This document shows positions 7,837 through 14,618 of a stretch of DNA of 64,000 bases, piece by piece. The notes beneath the pieces were generated by a model. It did no database searches, was not told where the DNA came from, and worked only from the letters and a program-made list of their open reading frames with translations. The DNA lies in the NCBI RefSeq assembly GCF_900119695.1, contig NZ_LT632545.1, positions 47,410 through 111,409 of the forward strand. The letters run 5' to 3'. Within the stretch, counting starts at the first letter, position 1. The number at the start of each line of letters is the position of its first letter. This DNA is from Actinomyces urinae (GTDB taxonomy: Bacteria; Actinomycetota; Actinomycetes; Actinomycetales; Actinomycetaceae). Made by a program: the position numbers and the translations under genes.

Positions 7837-9230
7837 GCACCGTGCGGTTTGATTTGGTTTCTATTTTCCCGCAGTTCTTTGATGCGCTAGATCTGTCACT
7901 GATGGGCAAAGCGAAGGATTCGGGTGCGGTACAGATTGTTGCTCACGATTTGCGAGATTGGACGCAGGATCGCCATCGCACGGTTGACGATTCGCCGTAT
8001 GGCGGAGGCGCGGGCATGGTGATGCGCGCCGATATTTGGGGGAAGGCGCTTGATGAAATCCTCCGGATCCGCGCAGAAGGTGCCGGTGGCGATTCGCTTC
8101 TAGATAGTTCTGCTGGCGCGACTGGCAGTAAGGATAACCCGCGCGTAGCTCACCGCGTTTTGGCAGTTCCGACTCCCTCGGGAAAACCTTTGACACAGCG
8201 TGATGTGGAGAGCCTGTGCGCCGCCGATCAGATTGTGGTTGCCTGTGGTCGTTATGAAGGTATTGATCAGCGCGTCGTCGATTATTACGCCGGCACGCCA
8301 GGCGTGGAGGTGTTTGAGTACTCCATTGGCGATTACGTGTTGAATGGTGGCGAGGTGGCCGCGATCGTGCTCGTGGAGGCGGTAGCGCGCCTACTCGATG
8401 GGTTCATGGGTAATCCAGCGTCTTTGGACGAGGAGTCGTTCGAAGGTAATGTCCTCGAATATCCCTCTTATACCCGGCCACAAGAGTGGCGTGGACTCGA
8501 GGTTCCGGACGTGCTGATGGGTGGTAACCATGCGCAAATCGAGTCGTGGAGGAGGGGGAAATCCCTCGCTAAGACAGCGCGGGTGCGGCCCGACCTAATC
8601 GATCAAACGAATCCGCAAACCCTTTCGCTGGAAGACCGGGAGGTTCTGACGCGGTTTGGGTGGATCGCGCCGCGTGACGGTTCAGTTTGGCAGAGGGTGA
8701 CGATTCGCCCCGCCACGGCTGCGGAGGCTGATGAGATCGCGCAGGTTGCGGCCGCCACGTTCCCGGATGCGTGCCCGGCATACGTTACTGAGCAGGCTCA
8801 GGCTGAGCACATCGCGAATAATCTATCGAGTGAGGTCGTTGCCTCGTGGCTCGCGGACCCAAATTGTCGTGTTCTGGTGGCTGTGATCGACGGGCGGATA
8901 GAAGCGTACACCCTGGTCATCATGTACGAGGAAGACCACTATCCAAGTGATATTCCCGCCCACCAGATAGAGGCTGCACCCACTTATATTTCGAAGCTTT
9001 ACGTGACGCAGAAGTGGAGGGGCTCGGGGCTTGCAGGCGGGATTTTTGAGGCCGCGATTGAGGATGCGAAGCCGCTTGTAAAGGGCACTGAGTTCGTGTT
9101 GGGCACGGCTAAAGAGAACAAGCGGGCGCGGAGCTTCTACCGCAGGCACGGATTCGTGACCTCGGGTAAGCGCGTGTTCATGGTCGGGGATATCCGTAAC
9201 GTTGACGTGGTCATGACCCGACCTGTGTAA
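7833..9230 (+). CDS. trmD: tRNA (guanine37-N1)-methyltransferase TrmD fused to a GNAT acetyltransferase
   Basis: The 465-residue product has two domains. Residues ~1-285 are TrmD, a SPOUT-family enzyme that makes m1G37 in tRNA with S-adenosylmethionine. Seen are FDLVSIFPQFFDA, SPYGGGAGMVM, the trefoil-knot segments CGRYEGIDQRV and YSIGDYVLNGGE, and the GNHAQIESWRR end. Residues ~290-465 are an N-acetyltransferase, starting VTIRPATAAEADEIAQVAA, with the acetyl-CoA loop YVTQKWRGSGLAGGIF and the C-terminal TAKENKRARSFYRRHGF. The join is in one uninterrupted frame with no internal stop. A usual TrmD is about 240-260 residues. The GNAT substrate is unknown. The GTG start overlaps the rimM stop. 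Confidence 0.93.
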   Translation: MSTVRFDLVSIFPQFFDALDLSLMGKAKDSGAVQIVAHDLRDWTQDRHRTVDDSPYGGGAGMVMRADIWGKALDEILRIRAEGAGGDSLLDSSAGATGSKDNPRVAHRVLAVPTPSGKPLTQRDVESLCAADQIVVACGRYEGIDQRVVDYYAGTPGVEVFEYSIGDYVLNGGEVAAIVLVEAVARLLDGFMGNPASLDEESFEGNVLEYPSYTRPQEWRGLEVPDVLMGGNHAQIESWRRGKSLAKTARVRPDLIDQTNPQTLSLEDREVLTRFGWIAPRDGSVWQRVTIRPATAAEADEIAQVAAATFPDACPAYVTEQAQAEHIANNLSSEVVASWLADPNCRVLVAVIDGRIEAYTLVIMYEEDHYPSDIPAHQIEAAPTYISKLYVTQKWRGSGLAGGIFEAAIEDAKPLVKGTEFVLGTAKENKRARSFYRRHGFVTSGKRVFMVGDIRNVDVVMTRPV

Positions 9231-9370
9231 AGTCTCGTGGCGGTGTCAGCACCCTGTTAGGAGCGTCTTTCTCCGACGCCTTGGTACTCCGCGCGATTAT
9301 CTGGAGCCGTGAGGTTGGTAACTACCGGAGGTTTCCAGGGGGATACAGTGTCGACTGCGTGATCGTTATA

Positions 9371-9385
9371 TGGCACAATGGAGCG
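9371..9385 (+). promoter_or_regulatory. Putative rplS promoter element (TGGCACAATGGAGCG)
   Basis: This element is identical over 15 bases to that upstream of rpsP (6373-6387). The surrounding sequence differs, so the match marks a functional site rather than a recent duplication. CACAAT would serve as the -10; the -35 region is weak. A leader of ~124 nt follows before rplS. Confidence 0.5.
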
Positions 9386-9509
9386 GTTGGAAAATGGCGG
9401 TGAAACCTGCCGCAGGGGGACACCGAAGCCAGATTCCGCAAATGTAGTCGGCGGCTAAGCCGCTATATGATCAGGTCTGACCTGCGGCAGTTTTGATCGG
9501 GAGATTAAC
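9386..9509 (+). ncRNA. Structured 5' leader of rplS (candidate autoregulatory leader)
   Basis: Several pairings can be read directly. CTGCCGCAGG (9407-9416) pairs perfectly with CCTGCGGCAG (9481-9490) and is followed by TTTT. GCGGC-TAA-GCCGC (9451-9463) is a small internal hairpin. CAGGT-CTG-ACCTG (9472-9484) is a hairpin that uses bases 9481-9484, so it cannot coexist with the long-range stem. This looks like a two-state leader, and ribosomal protein genes are often regulated by such leaders. No specific known RNA family is claimed. Confidence 0.5.
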
Positions 9510-9857
9510 ATGCAGAAGCTAGATTTCGTTGACGAGCCTTCGCTACGTAGCGATATTCCGGAATTCAAGGCCGGCGACACCGTCAAGGTGAACGTAAAGG
9601 TTACGGAAGGTAACCGTACTCGTATCCAGGTTTTCCAGGGTATTGTCATTGCTCGTCAGGGCGAGGGAATTCGTGAGACCTTCACCGTTCGTAAGATTTC
9701 GTTCGGTGTTGGCGTTGAGCGTACGTTCCCGTTGCACGCTCCGACCATTGAGTCCATTGAGGTTGTGACTGTTGGTCGCGTTCGTCGCGCTAAGCTGTAC
9801 TACCTGCGTGACCGTCACGGCAAGGCCGCTAAGGTCCGTGAGAAGCGCGCTAACTAA
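9510..9857 (+). CDS. rplS: 50S ribosomal protein L19
   Basis: L19 lies at the 30S-50S interface. The 115-residue protein is of standard length and shows the conserved [35 protein letters not shown] and [17 protein letters not shown] segments and a basic C-terminus ([20 protein letters not shown]). The ATG at 9510 follows GGGAG at a good distance. It has its own promoter element and a structured leader, and is closed by a hairpin terminator, so it is probably a separate unit within the trmD-rplS-lepB block. Confidence 0.97.
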   Translation: MQKLDFVDEPSLRSDIPEFKAGDTVKVNVKVTEGNRTRIQVFQGIVIARQGEGIRETFTVRKISFGVGVERTFPLHAPTIESIEVVTVGRVRRAKLYYLRDRHGKAAKVREKRAN

Positions 9858-9871
9858 TTCTAGTGCTTGTG

Positions 9872-9897
9872 CATGCCCCGGCATCTGCCGGGGCATG
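9872..9897 (+). terminator. Rho-independent terminator after rplS
   Basis: The stem CATGCCCCGG / CCGGGGCATG (with a further CA/TG possible) encloses a short CATCTG loop. ACTTTTAT follows on the plus strand. It lies 14 bp after the rplS stop. Confidence 0.8.
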
Positions 9898-9998
9898 ACT
9901 TTTATAGGGCCTTCGCGTACGTGAGCGTTTGGTGTAGGCACATTGGGCTGGATGTTTTAAGCTAATGCATTGGGAATGGTCTGAGATTTAGGAGAGTT

Positions 9999-10769
9999 AT
10001 GCAGGACTTTGATGCGATCGTCCGGCGCGAGGAGCGCTCTCCTGAATCGGAGGCTGCATATCTGCCTCGTCATGCGCATCCGGATTCAGAGAATCAGGGT
10101 AAGTCTGCCAAGAAGCCTACTGTGCGGGGACGTGTGGGCGAGGTACTGTTAATCCTTGTTCTTGCGGTGATCTTGTCCTCGTTATTGCGAGTTTTTTTGG
10201 TACAGGCTTTTTGGATCCCGTCCAGTTCAATGGAGGATACGCTACAGATTGGCGATAACGTCCTCGTGTCTAGGCTTACGCCGGGTGCGTTCGAGCTTGA
10301 GCGTGGTGACGTGGTGGTTTTCCGAGATGCCAACGAGTGGCTCCCGCCCGTCGCAGATCCAGGAGGAGTATCCGGGGCGATTGAGAAAGCACTGGTATAT
10401 ACGGGTTTGCGGCCGGCCTCGGGCGATCAGCATCTGGTGAAGCGCGTGATCGGCTTGGGCGGAGACACGGTTGAGTGCTGTGATGACGGCGGCCGTCTGC
10501 TGGTAAATGGCCAGGCTATCTCGGAGCCGTATTTGAAGGCGGGTTCGGATAATTCCGTCCAGCCATTTAGCGTGACGGTTCCGCAGGGACACCTCTGGGT
10601 GATGGGTGATAATCGCAATAATTCTGCGGATTCGCGCGCGCACATGACTATCCCAGATCTTGCTTTTGTTGATGTGAATGATGTGGTGGGCAAGGTGTTT
10701 TGGGTTAGCTGGCCTTTGGGTCATTGGTCGAATCCGACGGATAATGCGCCTTTCGAGAACGTGCGGTGA
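9999..10769 (+). CDS. lepB: Signal peptidase I
   Basis: LepB cleaves signal peptides of exported proteins at the outer face of the membrane. The 256-residue protein has a hydrophilic N-terminal region, one membrane helix (EVLLILVLAVILSSLLRVFL, ~residues 47-66), then family box B with the catalytic serine (S77 in PSSSMEDTL). Box D carries the catalytic lysine (K148 in KRVIGLGGDTVE), and box E is VMGDNRNNSADSR. The Ser-Lys dyad is therefore intact. An insertion of ~25 residues (EWLPPVADPGGVSGAIEKALVY and following) separates boxes C and D. It has a GGAGAG ribosome-binding site, and rnhB follows 6 bp later. Confidence 0.96.
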   Translation: MQDFDAIVRREERSPESEAAYLPRHAHPDSENQGKSAKKPTVRGRVGEVLLILVLAVILSSLLRVFLVQAFWIPSSSMEDTLQIGDNVLVSRLTPGAFELERGDVVVFRDANEWLPPVADPGGVSGAIEKALVYTGLRPASGDQHLVKRVIGLGGDTVECCDDGGRLLVNGQAISEPYLKAGSDNSVQPFSVTVPQGHLWVMGDNRNNSADSRAHMTIPDLAFVDVNDVVGKVFWVSWPLGHWSNPTDNAPFENVR

Positions 10770-10775
10770 GCAGAC

Positions 10776-11432
10776 TTGAAGCTTGCAAGCACGCATGTTG
10801 AGCGTGATTTGTCCCGGTTTGGCACCGTTGTTGGCATGGACGAGGTTGGTCGCGGAGCTCTAGCAGGTCCGGTTGCGGTGGGAGTTGCGGTTTCTCCTGG
10901 AGTTGAGCCGGATGCTGCTTTGGCAGATTCGAAGTTTTTGTCGCCGACCGCTCGGGAGCGCCTGGTTTTGGAGGCGGCAAGGTGGGCGTGGCCCACTGCT
11001 GTGGGGATGGCATCGGCTGCTGAGGTCGACGAGTTGGGCATTACTGGGGCATTGAGGAGGGCCGGGCTCCGCGCCTTGATGACGTTGGCCTCTGCCGGTG
11101 TGCGACCGGACGTGGTGCTGTTGGATGGGTCACATGATTGGCTGACTCCAACGGAGGATTTGTTTGGCGCCTGTGAGGGCCGGGACGCGTTTGTTGCTGT
11201 GGGCGAGCCTAGGGTGCAGACCTTGGTAAAGGCCGATGCGTCGTGTTCGGTGGTGGCGGCGGCCTCGATTGTGGCGAAGGTTGTGCGTGACCATTTGATG
11301 GTGTCTTTACCGGATCCTGGGTATGGTTGGTCGGCGAATAAGGGTTATGCGTCGGCGGCGCATCGGGAGGCATTGGCTAAGATTGGCGTGAGCGCTTACC
11401 ACCGGCAGTCGTGGCGGCTTTTGAAGGATTAG
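10776..11432 (+). CDS. rnhB: Ribonuclease HII
   Basis: RnhB cleaves RNA in RNA-DNA hybrids and removes misincorporated ribonucleotides. The 218-residue protein has the metal-binding motif GMDEVGRGALAGPV (catalytic Asp and Glu), the third acidic residue in VLLDGSHDWL and the VKADASCSVVAAASIVAKVVRD segment. The TTG at 10776 gives the standard N-terminus with ~23 residues before the DEVGRG motif. It lies between lepB and DUF2469, which is the usual actinobacterial order. Confidence 0.95.
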   Translation: MKLASTHVERDLSRFGTVVGMDEVGRGALAGPVAVGVAVSPGVEPDAALADSKFLSPTARERLVLEAARWAWPTAVGMASAAEVDELGITGALRRAGLRALMTLASAGVRPDVVLLDGSHDWLTPTEDLFGACEGRDAFVAVGEPRVQTLVKADASCSVVAAASIVAKVVRDHLMVSLPDPGYGWSANKGYASAAHREALAKIGVSAYHRQSWRLLKD

Positions 11433-11456
11433 TGCGGGCAAGAAGGGGCTTGGGGG

Positions 11457-11756
11457 ATGAATCCTGAGATTGAGAATTACGAGAACAACTTGGAGCTGGA
11501 TCTGTTCCGCGAGTATCGCGACGTGATCAGCTTGTTTAAGTATGTGGTTGAGTCGGAGCGCCGTTTTTACTTGTGTAATCAGGTGGATTTGCAGGTGCAT
11601 CCGGTGGGCAATGACGTGTTTTTTGAGCTGCGGCTTGAGGACGCGTGGGTTTGGGACATTTACCGTTCGTCGCGCTTTGTGAAGTCTGTGCGTGTGCTGA
11701 CGTTTAAGGATGTGAATATTGAAGAGCTCTCGAAGTCAGAGCTAGAGCTCCCATAG
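11457..11756 (+). CDS. DUF2469 family protein
   Basis: The 99-residue acidic protein begins MNPEIENYENNLELDLFREYRD and continues FKYVVESERRFYLCNQVDL, which matches the actinobacteria-specific DUF2469 family that commonly sits between rnhB and yraN. Function is unknown. There is no signal peptide or membrane segment. The start is an ATG preceded by GGGGG. Here the usual tight link to yraN is broken by a 950-bp repeat-filled gap. Confidence 0.9.
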   Translation: MNPEIENYENNLELDLFREYRDVISLFKYVVESERRFYLCNQVDLQVHPVGNDVFFELRLEDAWVWDIYRSSRFVKSVRVLTFKDVNIEELSKSELELP

Positions 11757-11803
11757 TCCGCAAGGACGGTGTGAATTCCTGAGAGCTATGTGAATTCTTG
11801 AGG

Positions 11804-11834
11804 ACGGCGTGCTTCCCCTTTCTGGGCACGCCGT
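11804..11834 (+). terminator. Rho-independent terminator after DUF2469 gene
   Basis: ACGGCGTGC (11804-11812) pairs perfectly with GCACGCCGT (11826-11834), and TTTTG follows. It ends the lepB-rnhB-DUF2469 unit. Just before it, GTGAATTCCTGAG and GTGAATTCTTGAG repeat 19 bp apart. Confidence 0.8.
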
Positions 11835-11891
11835 TTTTGTGCCTCTTTTGGGCGTGACCTTTTGACCTGCCTAGGTGAGGAGCTTTGGTCT

Positions 11892-11937
11892 GACTCGATG
11901 TAGCGCTATGACCTGACTACGTGTAGCGCTACGTCCG
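11892..11937. repeat. Two tandem 23-bp units with an AGCGCT palindrome core
   Basis: GACTCGATGTAGCGCTATG (from 11892) is followed exactly 23 bp later by GACTACGTGTAGCGCTACG (from 11915). The second copy holds a perfect 10-bp palindrome, GTAGCGCTAC (11923-11932). No gene is evident around it. Confidence 0.75.
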
Positions 11938-11953
11938 GCCCTTGAATGTGTCA

Positions 11954-12114
11954 GACCCAAATTGCCCTCCCTACATTCCCGACCCAAACTGCCCTTCCTG
12001 CATTTCTGGCCCAGTTACCGAATCCGACTTTCCGACACAAACTCCCATATCCGTATTCCCGACCTAAACGGCTGTATCCGCATCTCAGATCTAAAGGGTC
12101 GAATTAGGCAGCTC
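11954..12114. repeat. 27-bp tandem repeat, about six degenerate units
   Basis: Units start at 11954, 11981, 12008, 12034, 12061 and 12088. The first, second, fourth and fifth are clear, each beginning GACCCAAACT or a close variant and ending near CATTCCC. The third and sixth are strongly diverged. There are no unrelated spacers between units, so this is a direct tandem array rather than a CRISPR. Because 27 is a multiple of 3, the array also leaves a spurious open frame on each strand. Confidence 0.8.
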
Positions 12115-12584
12115 TTTTGGCAGTTTTCCTCACGGTTGTGTTCTGGCCTGGCAACGAAACCGCGATTCAGACCCAAAGTGCCGAATGAGTACGCTGTTCT
12201 GGCCATTTCCCCTCACGGTTGCGATAACTGTTGCGGGCTAGTTATCGATTCCGACCCAAAATGCCCGAATAAGGGGCGCTTTGTGCCGTTTTAGGTCTCA
12301 TTCGTATTCGAGGCCTGATGCGTACTCGGTTTTGTGAGGGGAAGCGTCGGTTTGGGCAGCTGTTATTGCCGCTTCCCCTCACGGTTGTGTTCTTGCCTGG
12401 TGATGAAACAGCGATTCAGACCCAAAGTGTCCATTTAGGTAGCAGTTATAGTCAGTTCCCCTCACAGTAGTGGTGTTTGCGTTGTGCCGCGTCGGCATTG
12501 CGACAGGAAGTGGCCAAAAGAGGCCCGTATTCTGCCACTTCCCCTCACGGTCGTGGTTTGGGCCGGCCCGTCATCCCCCGCAGC
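12088..12584. repeat. 83-bp tandem repeat, six units
   Basis: The core TTCCCCTCACGG recurs with CACGG (or CACAG) at 12131, 12214, 12380, 12463 and 12546, that is steps of 83, 166, 83 and 83. GACCCAAA recurs at 12170, 12253 and 12419 on the same register. The unit at 12253-12335 is diverged around the core, and the unit starting at 12336 begins with an inverted copy of the core. The first unit (from 12088) overlaps the last 27-bp unit. Both arrays share the GACCCAAA word, which suggests that one grew out of the other. Confidence 0.85.
12334..12382. repeat. 12-bp perfect inverted repeat inside the 83-bp array
   Basis: GTGAGGGGAAGC (12334-12345) is the exact reverse complement of GCTTCCCCTCAC (12371-12382), with 25 nt between. 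The second arm is the conserved core of the 83-bp repeat, so one unit contains an inverted copy of the core. It could form a hairpin in DNA or RNA. Confidence 0.8.
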
Positions 12585-12708
12585 AACCGAGGAACCTGCC
12601 CACCCGGCTTTTCCCCAGCGCTACTGTTCCCCTGGCTGTCCACACCTGCACCCGGTTAGTGGCGAGCTTATTTGCTCGAGGCAACAGGATGGTGCGCGGG
12701 AGGTGTTG

Positions 12709-13062
12709 ATGGGTAGGACACATAGGTTGGGCCAGGTTGGTGAGGATTTGGTGGCGGAATACCTCACCGGCTTGGGCTGGCAGATTTTGGACAGGAATTA
12801 CAGGAGACGGGGCGCGGAGCTCGACATTGTGGCGCGTGATCCGAAGCGGGGAATCGTGTTTGTGGAGGTAAAGACTCGCTCGGTTCGAGGAGCGGCAACT
12901 GCATGGGAGTCGATTACGGAACAGAAGATGCGGTTTTTGCGCCGCGGGGCAGCTGTTTGGTTGTCGGAACATGCGCAGAGCGGCTCCGTGTGCATGGATG
13001 CGGTGGTTGTGAAGGTGAGGGGAAGTTTGGCTGATATTGAGCACCGGAAAGGAGTGTTATGA
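12709..13062 (+). CDS. YraN family endonuclease-like protein (UPF0102)
   Basis: The 117-residue protein starts at the ATG preceded by GGGAGG and reads MGRTHRLGQVGEDLVAEYL. The restriction-endonuclease-fold core is visible: GEDLVAEYL (Glu), RRRGAELDIVA (Asp) and VFVEVKTRS (E-x-K), the active-site pattern of Holliday-junction-resolvase-like nucleases. The role of the family is not firmly established. It overlaps comM by ATGA and forms part of the common yraN-comM-dprA cluster. Confidence 0.93.
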   Translation: MGRTHRLGQVGEDLVAEYLTGLGWQILDRNYRRRGAELDIVARDPKRGIVFVEVKTRSVRGAATAWESITEQKMRFLRRGAAVWLSEHAQSGSVCMDAVVVKVRGSLADIEHRKGVL

Positions 13063-14618
13063 GGCCTATTTTGGTGCGCACGCACGCGGTTGCGTGGTCA
13101 GGTATTACGGCGCACATTATTGCGGTTGAGACGCACGTGGGTTCGGGCCTTGTGTCGTTCAACTTGGTGGGTATGCCGGATGCGTCGGTGCGGGAATCGC
13201 GCGATCGTGTGCGGGCGGCCCTCCAGTCGTGCGGTGTTGATTGGTTTGAACATCGGGTGACGGTGAATCTGTCGCCGGCAGGGATTCCGAAGGCTGGATC
13301 TGCATTTGATTTAGCGATAGCGGTGGGTCTGTTGGCTGCGCGAGGAGTGGTTTCGCCTAGGGCCGTTGATGGCGCGGTGTTTATGGCGGAGCTCGGTTTG
13401 GATGGTTCGCTACGTCCGATACGGGGAGTGCTACCGGCGGTGGTTGGGGCGCGCCGTGAGGGGATGGCGCAGATTGTGGTGGCGGAGGATTCGCTCGCGG
13501 AAGCGCGGCTACTGCCCGGAGTGGAGGTCCTTGGTTTCGCTCATTTGCGTGATCTTGTTGCTCATTTCGGAGGCCGTTTGCCTGAGGGATTGCCGGCTCT
13601 TTCTGCGCGCGAAGCCCCAACTGTGCAGCCGGAGGTTACGCATGCGCATGATGAGGTTGATTTAGCTGATGTGCGCGGCCAGGCGTTCGCGGCGGAGGGG
13701 CTGGTGTTGGCTGCGGCCGGCGGTCACCACTTGCTGTTGGTGGGAGAGCCGGGCGCGGGCAAGACAATGCTTGCTAAACGTCTGCCCACTATTTTGCCGC
13801 CCCTCGATGATGAGGATGCGATTGAGGCGACTGCGATCCATTCGATTTGCGGCACGTTCGATCCGTCGCGTGGGTTGATGAGGACTCCGCCAATCGAAAC
13901 TCCGCATCACAGTGCGACGATGGCGGCGATTATTGGTGGAGGAACTGGGGTTCCGCGGCCGGGAGCGATTTCGCGGGCGCACGCGGGTGTTTTGGTGCTG
14001 GATGAGGCAGCGGAGTTTTCGCCCCAGGTGTTGGATGCGATGCGCCAGCCCTTGGAGTCGGGTGTTGTGAACTTGCATAGGGCGCGCCATCACGTGGAAT
14101 ATCCCGCCCGATTCCAGTTGGTTCTAGCTTCTAATCCGTGTCCTTGTGGGCATGCGATTAGCCGGCGTAAGTCGTGCATGTGCTCGTCGTTGCAGCGTCG
14201 CCGCTACATGAGCCGGTTGTCGGGTCCGTTGCTGGATCGGATGGATATTCAGATCCCGATGATGACTCCGTCTCCAGCTGAGTTGTCGGATCCACCGGCG
14301 TATACGTCTGCGGATGCGCGCAAGCTCGTGGTGCAAGCACGTGAGCGGGCACGCGAGCGGTGGCGCGGCACGCCTTGGACTATGAATGCGCATGTTCCGT
14401 CGCGACTGCTTCATGACCCTAAGTACGGGATTGAACCGTCGGTGTATAGGGGTGTGGAGCGCGCGATTGAGGACGGCACTTTGAGCTTGCGCGGTGCGGA
14501 TCGAGTGTTGCGTCTGGCTCTGACGATCGCGGATGTGCGCGGCGCGCGCCGAGTGGGGCTGTCGGAGCTCGTTAGTTCGTTGAAGTTTAGAAATGGGGTT
14601 GATGATGCGAATTCCTGA
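13059..14618 (+). CDS. comM: ComM/YifB family AAA+ ATPase (Mg-chelatase-like)
   Basis: The 519-residue protein has an N-terminal Lon-protease-like fold domain (AITAHIIAVETHVGSG, NLVGMPDASVRESRDRV) and a Mg-chelatase-type AAA+ domain. Walker A is GEPGAGKTMLAKRLP and Walker B LVLDEAAEFSPQVLD. A cysteine-containing NPCPCGHAISRRKSCMCS segment and a C-terminal domain follow. In naturally competent bacteria ComM is a helicase that drives branch migration of incoming DNA. It is coupled to yraN and dprA. Confidence 0.94.
   Translation: MRPILVRTHAVAWSGITAHIIAVETHVGSGLVSFNLVGMPDASVRESRDRVRAALQSCGVDWFEHRVTVNLSPAGIPKAGSAFDLAIAVGLLAARGVVSPRAVDGAVFMAELGLDGSLRPIRGVLPAVVGARREGMAQIVVAEDSLAEARLLPGVEVLGFAHLRDLVAHFGGRLPEGLPALSAREAPTVQPEVTHAHDEVDLADVRGQAFAAEGLVLAAAGGHHLLLVGEPGAGKTMLAKRLPTILPPLDDEDAIEATAIHSICGTFDPSRGLMRTPPIETPHHSATMAAIIGGGTGVPRPGAISRAHAGVLVLDEAAEFSPQVLDAMRQPLESGVVNLHRARHHVEYPARFQLVLASNPCPCGHAISRRKSCMCSSLQRRRYMSRLSGPLLDRMDIQIPMMTPSPAELSDPPAYTSADARKLVVQARERARERWRGTPWTMNAHVPSRLLHDPKYGIEPSVYRGVERAIEDGTLSLRGADRVLRLALTIADVRGARRVGLSELVSSLKFRNGVDDANS

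Noticed and set aside
11962..12294. A 110-codon open frame with internal nine-residue repeats, and a matching frame on the other strand
   Set aside because: It follows from a 27-bp repeat (a multiple of 3). The frame breaks register in the 83-bp array, has no ribosome-binding site and shows no family resemblance.
11954..12584. CRISPR array
   Set aside because: Repeat units are contiguous and diverged, with no unique spacers between identical repeats, and no cas genes occur in the window.
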